Below are positions 11,392 through 19,827 of a DNA stretch of 64,000 nt, one piece after another. Positions within the stretch are counted from its first letter, which is position 1, and every line of letters begins with the position of its first letter. The stretch is taken from contig NHZP01000070.1 of NCBI GenBank assembly GCA_003313425.1, positions 160,534-224,533 of the forward strand. Reading direction: 5' to 3'. The DNA is from Pseudopyrenochaeta lycopersici. Its lineage: Eukaryota; Ascomycota; Dothideomycetes; Pleosporales; Pseudopyrenochaetaceae. The position numbers and the translations under genes are program-made. The notes below the pieces were generated by a model, which ran no database searches, was not told the origin of the DNA, and was given only the letters and a program-made list of their open reading frames with translations.

Positions 11392-11607
11392 GTGAAACTA
11401 CATCCCGCTGAGGCCAAGAAGACCTACCGGCGCGGGAAGCAAATCAAAACGAAATCGATCAAAGACAGGGAGTTACGGCACGATCTAAAGACGCTTGAGA
11501 ATAAGTACCACGGTGCGGCTCTACAAGCCAAGTGGCAAAACGAACCATCACACAAAGGCAGGAGAGTCGTCAGGAAGGACTTGAAAGAAGCGGACTATCT
11601 TAAATAA
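11392..11607 (+). pseudogene. short frame resembling the N-terminal part of Utp7-type ribosome-biogenesis proteins
   Basis: A 71-codon Lys/Arg-rich frame containing SIKDRELRHDLKTLENKYHGAALQAK. This pattern (IKDKKLR, then L-LE-KY-AAL-AK) is what I recall just before the WD repeats of Utp7, a small-subunit processome component acting in the nucleolus. Nothing of the WD-repeat or BING4CT region follows: the frame degenerates into NEPSHKGRR and ends at TAA. If the match is right, this is a captured gene scrap. It could equally be a chance basic peptide. No promoter or intron is visible. Confidence 0.35.
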
Positions 11608-11767
11608 GGACTTAACTAAGGATCTAAATATACAAAGCAATGGTTAGACACATGAGTGCCAAGCAGGCTGGAAACAGGTAGCGTAGGCTGCAGAGAGCTA
11701 GTGTAGGCCGTTGTAGCGTGGTGTAGGCTGTAGTGGAGGATCGGTGCCACTCGGTAACGAAATGAGG

Positions 11768-12634
11768 CTACGGAATGATGTCTGAGACTCTTTCTTGATC
11801 GTAATACCTTCCTCCCATACTCTCTATAATCTCGCATTTTTCGTCCATAGTGAAGGCTCGAACGAAATCCCGCGAAGATATGCCTCCTCCAGGGACGAGT
11901 CGTTGTGAAAACTCTTCCGCAATTCTGATAACACACACTCCGCCGCTGCCACGTCGAGTGGGCCATGCCACAAAGTAGGTGCTATTACGTTCAGGGTGGA
12001 TCCAGTGTTCCATCCGGTGCGGATACCAGCTCTGGCCCGGATATACTGGTGGGAGCGACCACCATGCTGCTCCCAAGCCTTCCAGTTGATCACAAAACTG
12101 GTCTTCTTTGACTGGGTGATGAGGTGAGGGTCGGTCCGTGTTGTTGAAACGACTGATCTTGAGATAATCGAGATCCACAGGTGCGACATGTTGGATCCAG
12201 ACGCCGCCGCCACTGGGCCAGCATGCCACTCTCGCCGTGCCATCGTCCAGAAGCTCGGAACGTTTCGTTGGCTCACCAGTAGGGTTATAATCGGCGGTCT
12301 TGAAGCAGGCGATTGTCCGGTCCCAGGGCTCGCAGAACTTGAGTCGGTTTCGGCAGGAAGTATAACCTGAGATAGAGTTTGAAGACACAAGAGATACGCT
12401 GCCATTGCGCAAGCATGTGGCTGTATCTTTAAATTCTATCCACCACAACGCAGATTCAGGGTAGAAATCGAAGAATATCCAAGCAACGAGCGGTATAAGC
12501 AAAATAACTGCGAGAGAACTGCAGCTGGTATGACGGTTTAATCCAGAAGTCCGTTTCACACAGAAATTTTGTTTCTGATAGGCTGTACCCTGCACGAAGG
12601 CACAGGTTTCTACATCCGGCGACTTCTTCTTCAT
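11768..12634 (-). CDS. single-pass membrane-anchored protein of unknown function
   Basis: A 288-codon frame on the minus strand. The N-terminus is short and basic. One hydrophobic segment at about residues 38-57 (SSLAVILLIPLVAWIFFDFY) is a likely signal anchor. The rest would be extracellular or lumenal: Trp-rich, with about nine cysteines (CLRNGS, TSCRNRLKFCEPW, ACFKTADY, CWPSGGGVW, GGVCVIRIAEE) and one clear N-glycosylation sequon near RNST. I do not recognise a family. It is the only uninterrupted non-transposon frame of this size on the left side and lies in segment Y, which has no second copy inside the window. Start chosen as the first Met before the anchor. Whether it is expressed cannot be judged. 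Confidence 0.55.
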   Translation of the reverse strand: MKKKSPDVETCAFVQGTAYQKQNFCVKRTSGLNRHTSCSSLAVILLIPLVAWIFFDFYPESALWWIEFKDTATCLRNGSVSLVSSNSISGYTSCRNRLKFCEPWDRTIACFKTADYNPTGEPTKRSELLDDGTARVACWPSGGGVWIQHVAPVDLDYLKISRFNNTDRPSPHHPVKEDQFCDQLEGLGAAWWSLPPVYPGQSWYPHRMEHWIHPERNSTYFVAWPTRRGSGGVCVIRIAEEFSQRLVPGGGISSRDFVRAFTMDEKCEIIESMGGRYYDQERVSDIIP

Positions 12635-13664
12635 AGTGAGCGCGAATAGGTATTGCTTTAGAGATGATCTGGGATGGGTGACAGAACGATTGGGTAGAGA
12701 TCGAGATATATGAAGGTCGAAAAGTAGATAAATTCCGGCTTACACCAGCCTAATGGGTATTTACGAATTTCGTAAGGTTCGAATGGCGATGCCAAAAATA
12801 GATCGGTAGAGTCGAGGGCGTTGGAGGTGCTAAGCTACGTAGATACGTGGTGTGACCTAAAGCGCGCATGACCTCTCTAGTAGCATTGGCTCGTTTGCGA
12901 TAAACTTTGCGCAAAACAAAAGACTAAACAAACGGGCAGCAAAGAATACGGCCATGGGCTTGCCAAGTTCTTTTGGGCATGACTGCGCCTCCACGAGAGG
13001 GTCAGAGAAAGCGGAGCGGAGAAGATGTGAGCAAACCAGCTGTTAAAGGGCGCAAGATCACACTCCAGGAACGCGCGGAAGCGCCTGGAAAAGCGATTCA
13101 AAAGCAGAAGCAGGCCTCAAATGATCGGCCTTTGGCAGCAAGTTCATCTAAAGAGGTTCGTGGACCAGATCGCAGTGGATCACACAAGAATGGAGCAGGT
13201 TTTGAGAGTGTCAAGGACCGGGCGCAAAATTTCTCCTCCACGGCGATTTTTAGACTAAATAAATAAATACATAGATTCTCTAGGTATTATTCTATATGGC
13301 TAAAAAGTTCTATATAAATTGGTTACCAGCGTTTCGCTTGTCCGTGCCCATTTTAAAATCCGGCGTTTGATTTTTGATGGGCGGTCGAAATAACTCAGGG
13401 ATACAAAGTCTTGCTCGCCCGTGGGGTACAACTCATCGTCTTCCGATTTAAGAATTCGGTGGGTGGGTGGCGAGTTTCTCAAGTCTCAGTTGGCGGGCAT
13501 TGCCACCGCCGATGGCGTGCGGCTGGCGACGCTCTCACTAAAACCCATGATCCGGATTGGTTGGAAGCGGCATAATCCGTTGATCACCAGCCCCAAGCTG
13601 AATGAGATCGCTCAACCATTCATGAGACTCCAGGTTCCTTGCTCACTTAGGGCCTGTTCTCTTA
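12635..13664. other. mostly non-coding; one low-complexity frame at 12973-13266
   Basis: The 97-codon plus-strand frame 12973-13266 is rich in Lys, Arg, Ser and Ala (REGQRKRSGEDVSKP, then SSSKEVRGPDRSGSHKN) and has no domain I recognise; I do not call it a gene. Around 13320-13340 the string GCGTTTCGCTTG also occurs at about 16898-16910, in what looks like the end of a pogo-type element, so another element tip may lie here. At 13647-13664 the 15-bp unit TTAGGGCCTGTTCTC stands directly before the MITE, duplicating its tip. Confidence 0.4.
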
Positions 13665-14162
13665 GGGCCTGTTCTCTTCGCGCCGGAGGCACCGGTTTGA
13701 GGCTTCATTAGGCCTAGAGCCTGCTCCGTAGACATACGCTTACCTTATTTGAAGGCGGTCAGAAGCAAACTGGAGGTCCAGTTTCCAGCGTCTATTCCTT
13801 CCATCAAGGGTAAGGCTTTAACTATTTTCAGCCGCCAAGGCTCCGGTTTGAAACCAGAAGGTTTTTCTCTGGCTGGAAACCGGAGCCTTCGGTTTGGGCA
13901 CGTGAGCGCTTGATTCTGCCACTTTTCTGCCAAACCGGAGGCTCCGGTTTCCAGCCAGAGAAAAAACCTCTGGTTTCAAACCGGAGCCTTGGCGGCTGAA
14001 AATAGTTAAAGCCTTACCCTTGATGGAAGGAATAGACGCTGGAAACTGGACCTCCAGTTTGCTTCTGACCGCCTTCAAATAAGGTAAGCGTATGTCTACG
14101 GAGCAGGCTCTAGGCCTAATGAAGCCTCAAACCGGTGCCTCCGGCGCGAAGAGAACAGGCCC
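13665..14162. mobile_element. 498-bp foldback MITE, PIF/Harbinger (Tourist)-like tips, left copy
   Basis: The two halves (13665-13905 and 13922-14162) are nearly perfect reverse complements with a loop of roughly 30 nt. The tips are GGGCCTGTTCTC...GAGAACAGGCCC, flanked by TTA on both sides (13662-13664 and 14163-14165). That tip and a 3-bp TTA/TAA duplication are the marks of PIF/Harbinger-related MITEs. It has no coding capacity. Repeated CCGGAGCC / GGCTCCGG blocks occur inside each arm. A complete 15-bp tandem copy of TTA plus the tip precedes it (13647-13661). As DNA or RNA it would fold into a hairpin of about 230 bp. The right-arm copy begins at 63631 and runs off the window. Confidence 0.85.
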
Positions 14163-14539
14163 TTATTCTTAGCCTGCGAAGAATCGAACTGTCAAGGAAT
14201 TTCGGTTCCACATACAGGTCCTGTAGAGCTAGGTAGCCTTCAAAGCCCTCGCTCATGCGATTTCTAGCACATATCCGGGCTGTAAATAGCGTTGCCCACC
14301 CTATATTCGATATCGGGACAGCTAGCTGTCGTAATTATATCTCTACAGCCCGACCCTAGGAGGCTCGTCGTATTTCTACAATACACTTAGGGGAGAGCGG
14401 TGTCAGTCAATCAGCGAGATCAGCACGCCTTACTGAAGATGACTATGGAGGGTTGCGAGTCAGTAACTTGCGGATTCTGGATTAATTGGAGTCAGTTTAC
14501 GCCATTGACTCTATGTACAATTTCTGCTGACCTGTGTAG

Positions 14540-16502
14540 GCAAGGGAGCCATTCTTGGCTCTACTTTCACACTTCCGAATAGTTATGGCCTAATTTTAGT
14601 CGCATTCATCTCCTTGTGCATAAAATTTGCCGGTGGTGCCATGTGGGGAATTGTTCGCTATCTGATACATCAGATCAACGCGTCTTCACGGTCGCAAGAT
14701 GACGTCTATCACCAGCTCCAGCTCATCTTACGGAATGTAGAAAGCGAATTCCAGCTAATATTGGACCTTTTCAAGGTTGGGTACGGCCACGAAAAGAATC
14801 GATTAAAAACATACAGGCGCGCTCTCCCTCTGGTTTTCATTGCCACCGTCCACATGTTCGGCATCTGGATAGCAGTTCTCATCACGCCGACAGTCCTTGT
14901 CCGCAACGATGAGGTCCGAGTAGCGACCCAAGCCTGCGGATTTCTGGAAGAAGTCTCGCAGTACAACAATTTTACAGACCAAAAGACCTTTGAGACAGCT
15001 AACGCTCTCTTGTTGTGGGGACGGAACACCTATCGAAGAGCAGCTAGCTACTCGCAGATCTGCTACAACCATGGCTACGTGGAAAACTCCACTGTCTGTG
15101 ATATGCTGGTTCGTCCAACTATCCAGATGACATCGAAATTGGTCCTATGCCCGTTCCAGGAAAGGATCTGTAATGGGAATGGCTCTCGAGCTGGATACTG
15201 GCTTCGTGCATTCTGACATTCACTTAGGCATCAATACACGGCCTAGAGACAGGGTTTCTGCCAAAAAAGGTGCTCACTTGTGTGCCTCTAGCTGGCGAGA
15301 GATATACGGACGGTTGGTTCAAAGTCTCGGAAGAGCAGACTTTAGAACTCACCGGCAGCCCCTTCGCCGAATTTATCGCGTACGAGTTTGGGCGTCACCG
15401 CGATGCTGACAATCTTGAGCCGCACCTCACCTTCTCTATGGACAGCTTGCTTTCTGCAAGGGGGGAGACACCGTACGGCACTGCGTAAGTAGCGCTTTAC
15501 ACCCGGTGCGAAGGATGTCCTCCATATACCTATATCACAAAGTCTAACCAAATCTCCAGCTTCCTCAGCTCAACTTTCAACAGCAACTCCACTGAACTTG
15601 AATTCGACCCAATCCCTGAACTCCAATCCCTAAACGCCGACCTCACGGTGATCTCCCTCGTAAACCGCGTGCGCTACCGCAACGCAATCCAAGACCCCTG
15701 GTTCAACTCCAACATCTGCGCCAACGATACCCTCTTCGGCTCCTTCTGCATGTCGACCAACCCCATCTCCTTCCTCGGCTGTCAAGAGCGGTACCAACTC
15801 TGCACCCACGACGCGAGGTACTGTTCTCCGCTAACCGGGATTTTGGGCATATTTTCGGCCCCAAAGAACTCGTCCGCGCTTAATCCGACGCAGAAAGCCG
15901 TATTCAACTTCATGTGGCAGACGATACGCATCATGCGCCTCTACAACCAACTCGGCCTCATCGGCCAGGAGAACCTCGTCGCGAACAGCTACCTCTGGGC
16001 ATCGGGCGCCTTGTTTGGCGTGTCGGCCGCGCTGCCCGACAGGCAGTGGCAGATCGAGGTCGCAAACCTGATGAACACAAGTCTTGCGGGAATGCAGCTG
16101 ATGGCGCAGATGTATGCCCGGCCCTCGGACTTCAATACTGGGTCTGGGATCGATTTGCTCAAGCACATTGTTCCGCCAGGAGATAAGGAGCATAGGTTGC
16201 TTTGTGATAAGGCTAAGGTAAGGAGTCAGGCACATACGTCCTTCTCGGCGCCGGGGTTCTTTCTTACGGCTGCACTGGCGCTGCTGCTTGTTGTGACAAA
16301 TCTAAGTCTGCCCAAGGTCGTGGGGTGTCTCCAGCGGAGGGCCGGTAAGGGGTTGCATAGACGATTGGATTGGATTGAGATGGGGGTGTTTCAGTTGCAG
16401 AGGATCGCGGCCGAAGGGCGCGCTATTGGGCCGTGGACTGGGAGGGAGAAGGAGGTTCCGACGATGGGGGAATGTGGGAATCTGTTCTCGTTGACGGGCT
16501 GA
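14540..16502 (+). pseudogene. fungal multi-pass membrane protein, frameshifted (left copy)
   Basis: A multi-exon gene of a fungal membrane-protein family I cannot name. From an acceptor at 14537-14539 the frame gives GAILGSTFTLPNSYG, a transmembrane segment, then RALPLVFIATVHMFGIWIAVL (second membrane segment), a cysteine-bearing ectodomain (ACGFLEE, CYNHGY, CDMLVRP), an intron at 15485-15559 (GTAAGT to CTCCAG), then CMSTNPISFLGCQERYQLC, CSPLTG, ALPDRQWQIEV, and a final membrane segment near the C-terminus (ALALLLVVTNLSLP). Two frame breaks are visible: an extra G in a GGG run at about 15172, and an A6 run at 15263-15268 that fits if it had one A fewer. The A6 break is shared with the right copy; the first is not. 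The same family appears at 31892-32713. Exon 1 upstream is uncertain. Confidence 0.65.
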
Positions 16503-17003
16503 GTTTGAAAAGTCGATGGAGTCGGGCGGATAATTGTGAGACTCGGGGAAGGGATGCGGATGACATGGAAATGGAGAATATACAATGACACGTTGCTGGA
16601 AGCTAGAGTAGCTAGTCTTAAGCAGGCAAATAGAGCTGCTTCTGAGCGGAAAAAGTGTAAGAAGAAGCGGATGTAGCAGGGAGGGACCCTATCAAAGGAG
16701 GAGGAAGAGGACTTAATCGGTATCCGATGCTGTAAAACTTGTGGAGAGGCAGGACACAATAAGCGCACGTGTAAAAAGATATAGTAGAAGTAGAGGATTA
16801 ATTTAAGCTACTATAAGCTGTAGTAGCTTCTTGTAGGATTGAGTTATTAACGTGCAAAGTTGTAAAGCTTGGTAGGGTGGGCGTTTCGCTGACCTGGGCG
16901 TTTCGCTTGCCGCTCACGCTAGAAGTTTATGCATTACGCAAATTTGGTGGGGTTCGTCGCTCGCTTGTTATGTACGTTAGCTTAACAACTACTTCATAAT
17001 AAC
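16503..17003 (+). mobile_element. pogo/Fot1-like 3' remnant, second type
   Basis: From about 16595 to 16790 the plus strand encodes a decayed transposase tail: KQANRAASERKKCKKKR, a stop, LSKEEEEDLIG, then a CCHC knuckle (CCKTCGEAGHNKRTC). The order matches the remnant at 10684-10984 at roughly half identity, so these are two subfamilies of the same kind of element. The following DNA to about 17000 includes GGGCGTTTCGCT written twice and resembles an element end. It lies between the membrane-protein gene and the helicase. The right-arm copy is at about 60789-61200. Confidence 0.6.
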
Positions 17004-17086
17004 ATGTCGCAGGCCAAGGTGTCATCTCAGGGAGCCTGAGGAAGAAACTGCATTAGTAATGTCGCAGGCCAAGGCATCATCTCAGG
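17004..17086 (+). repeat. 55-bp unit starting ATGTCGCAGGCCAAGG, one full and one partial copy in tandem
   Basis: The unit at 17004-17058 is followed directly by a second partial unit (17059-17086) with GCATC in place of GTGTC. A third copy of the full unit stands alone at 45462-45518, next to a MULE and a HET fragment. In frame the unit would read MSQAKASSQ, and the partial copy ends at CAG followed by GTAGTC, so it could be the first exon of a gene with a donor site. Coding use is unproven. It lies about 185 bp before the helicase start. Confidence 0.55.
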
Positions 17087-17270
17087 TAGTCTAGTTATCA
17101 CGTGCCCTCTGAAAGAGGTTAGTGGCCCTGCGCAAGCGCCGAGACGGGACAATCCTCGACAGAGGGTCTAGTACCCGGTTTGCCGAAAACACGCGCCAGG
17201 ACACCTCACTAAAAACAAACCCGTGATAGTTCGTTAATATACCTATGAATCGCGCGTTTTCTTTGCAGAA

Positions 17271-19598
17271 ATGGAATCTACACCCCTGATTTACGACACA
17301 AATGACAACTACGATATTTTCAGTGACCCCATTGATGACGTTGCCGTCGACCCATGTCCCGCCAAAAACCCGCATACCCACACCCCCCTCACAAACCCCG
17401 ACTGGTCGTTGGATGACGGTATAACAAGTCTAGAAACGCTCACGGGGCATGAATTGAGACCTCAGCAACGTGAGGCCTTAGTAGATTTGTATAACCGCAA
17501 TGATGTGGTGCTGGTGGCTACTACTGGGTTTGGGAAGACGCTGGTTATAACTGGTTTCCACAACCTTATATCACCGTCTCGTCAACCTATCACATTGATT
17601 ATTAGCCCCCTCAAGGCTATCCAGAACAATCAAAGTACTACTCTGAATTCGGTCTCTTCAAGCTATCGTGGATTCGTGCTCGACGGAGACACTAATACAC
17701 TTACCAACCGCCATGCTATCGCTCGTGGAGACTACACGCATATTTGAGTATCTGCCGAAATTGCATTGGGAGAGCTGTTAGAGAGAAATAGAGAAGAGTT
17801 ACCCGAGAAGGACCAGGGGCGATCAAGGAAGACGAAGCCTAGGGCCGAGGGCAAGGCCACTGCCGGTGGACCCATTCGACGGGTGCGACACGTCTTCCCT
17901 ACTGGATACGAGGACAATGGAACGTTTACCTCCGTGCTACAATACCCTGAGTTTCAAAAGCGTCTATGTTTAATTGCTATCGACGAACTCCATTTATGCA
18001 GTGAGAGGAGTTGGGGTGGGTCCTTCCGGCCAGCCATGGGCCAACTCCATAAGATTCGAGAGCAACTCCTTAATCATACACGTCTATTTGGAACTACTGC
18101 GACGCTTAAGCCTTCTGATTGGGATAAACTTAAGGATCGGGCTGGATTCAGGAACCCAGTCTGCTTTATCCGCGCTAATATATATAGGCACGATGTCTAC
18201 ATGCATATTATGCCTTTTCCTGATCCCCTAGGTATAATTAAGCGTATTATCTATACTGCCCTTAGTCAAGCTGGGAACGTAGACTCCACCATTGAGACTC
18301 GCATCCCAAAGATTATCATCTTCCTAGCAGAGATTGCCCACTGCGTGGATCTTCGAGACAGGATCATCCAATGGCTCCAACAGCGGCTGCAGCGAAGACT
18401 CGATAAGAGGATTATCAAGACGTACCACGGGGATTTGACGAAGGTTTCCCGACAGGATATTGAGGAGAGGTTCTCCAGAGGTGAAATACGGATTCTCTGT
18501 GCCACCATCGCGTACGCTATAGGGGTTAATCCGGCCGGTGTCCAGTACGTCATCCAACGGGGCCTATGTGGCACAGATGAGGCCCTACAGAAACTTGGAC
18601 GAGCAAACCGGCAGACGATTCAAGGACGCGCTATTTTCTTCTGGATTCCAGACGTTTGGGTACATGGTGAGCGTCAGGCTGGGTCGCGTCGACGTCTGAA
18701 TTACCCGGTTTCATCAATCCGCACTGCAGCATCTATGGTAGATGAGGCACGACGTCAAGCATACTTGTCTGTATATGGCTCCGATGGCTCTGACACTGAT
18801 GCGTCAACTTGCTCGTCCGCTTCCACGCAGTCTGTTCAGCCAGGCCAGCCCACCTCGCAAAAGAAGCGAAAACGTTGTGGTCCGCAGCTCCCAGCAGCAC
18901 GACGTCGATATGAACAACTCGCTGACGAAGAATATTTCGTATACAATCCTCCCGAAGGTTCATGTCATTGGAGAGAGACTATGAAAATCTACGAGAACGA
19001 CGGCAATGTGCCAAACCCTTGCAATAACTGTTCAATATGTGCACCGTGTCCTATTACACTAGAAGGGGTCCAGCCTTCAGAGCGATTAGAAAACACCAAC
19101 ATATCTGCAGCCATTCTACAGGGATTAAAGGATCTAGCTATTGAGTTTGGAAACGAAATTACCTGCCCTATCCTACAAGCTGCCCGTCCAGAACCTGTGG
19201 AGCGAGTTTTACCCCTGGCCTGGCGGAAGAAATTTAGCAGTTCGTATCTCCAGGTCGCTAGCGGCGACCGTATGGGGTGGTGCTGGGATAGCCTATATGG
19301 TGAACGTATAACCGCATATATATGCCAGTTTGCTGCATTACCTACTCCTATGGATAGTAATATGGTAGAACCCCTATCATCATCGATCCCGCTAGCATCG
19401 CAGGACGCGACCAGTTCTAGTACACCTCGGCCAGTAGTCCTCCAGGAGATTACCCGTATGAATTCCGGTCGCAAGGATACCCGCAAGACTAGTCGTGGCA
19501 CAACATCACTGTATAATGAGAAGGGCAAGTCTCGTTACTACAGGAAACATAGGAAGGGGAAGGAGAACAAGAGTGATGTAAAAATAGAAGATAGATAA
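17271..19598 (+). pseudogene. RecQ-type DEAH-box DNA helicase with a single in-frame TGA (left copy)
   Basis: A RecQ-like ATP-dependent 3'-5' DNA helicase. One reading frame spans 17271-19598 (775 codons), broken only by TGA at 17745-17747. Motifs in order: Q-like LRPQQREAL (62-70), Walker A ATTGFGKT (83-90), Ia LIISPLKAIQNNQ, then after the stop DEAH-type IDELHLCSERSWG (about 238), LFGTTAT (motif III), TYHGDLTK (IV), ILCATIAYAIGVN (V), QKLGRANRQ (VI), and a RecQ zinc-binding part (CHWRE, then CNNCSICAPC). A Ser/Lys-rich tail ends it. Where the stop stands, RecQ proteins have THI-(x)-SAE, so a Trp or similar codon was probably lost by one transition. The right-arm copy has the same stop. Convergent with the DUF6589 gene 230 bp downstream. 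Function here is inference from motifs; RQC and HRDC domains are not evident. Confidence 0.88.
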
Positions 19599-19827
19599 GT
19601 AATGATGCCCTTCTACCAATCGTCACAGAGACAACTAAATGTGGTCCCACCCAGGTCCCGATCCTAAGTAGGTGAAGACGAGTCCAATAAAGGGGGCGCA
19701 TAGACGTTCAGCACAATGGTCACCACCCACCATGGCTTCAACCTCATCTTAAATGCCAACCTGCAGGCTCGGCGGGCTCACCCTCTAGCCTTGCCGTTTG
19801 TAAAAACTGACGGAGGCTTCGACGTCT

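Noticed and set aside
13647..13667. TTAGGG occurring twice, suggesting a telomeric repeat
   Set aside because: The unit is TTAGGGCCTGTTCTC, i.e. the TTA target plus the MITE tip, not a TTAGGG array. The window gives no telomere.
17271..19598. Telomere-linked helicase (TLH) gene marking a subtelomere
   Set aside because: RecQ motifs alone do not show this; no telomere repeats are near and the duplication edges are transposons.
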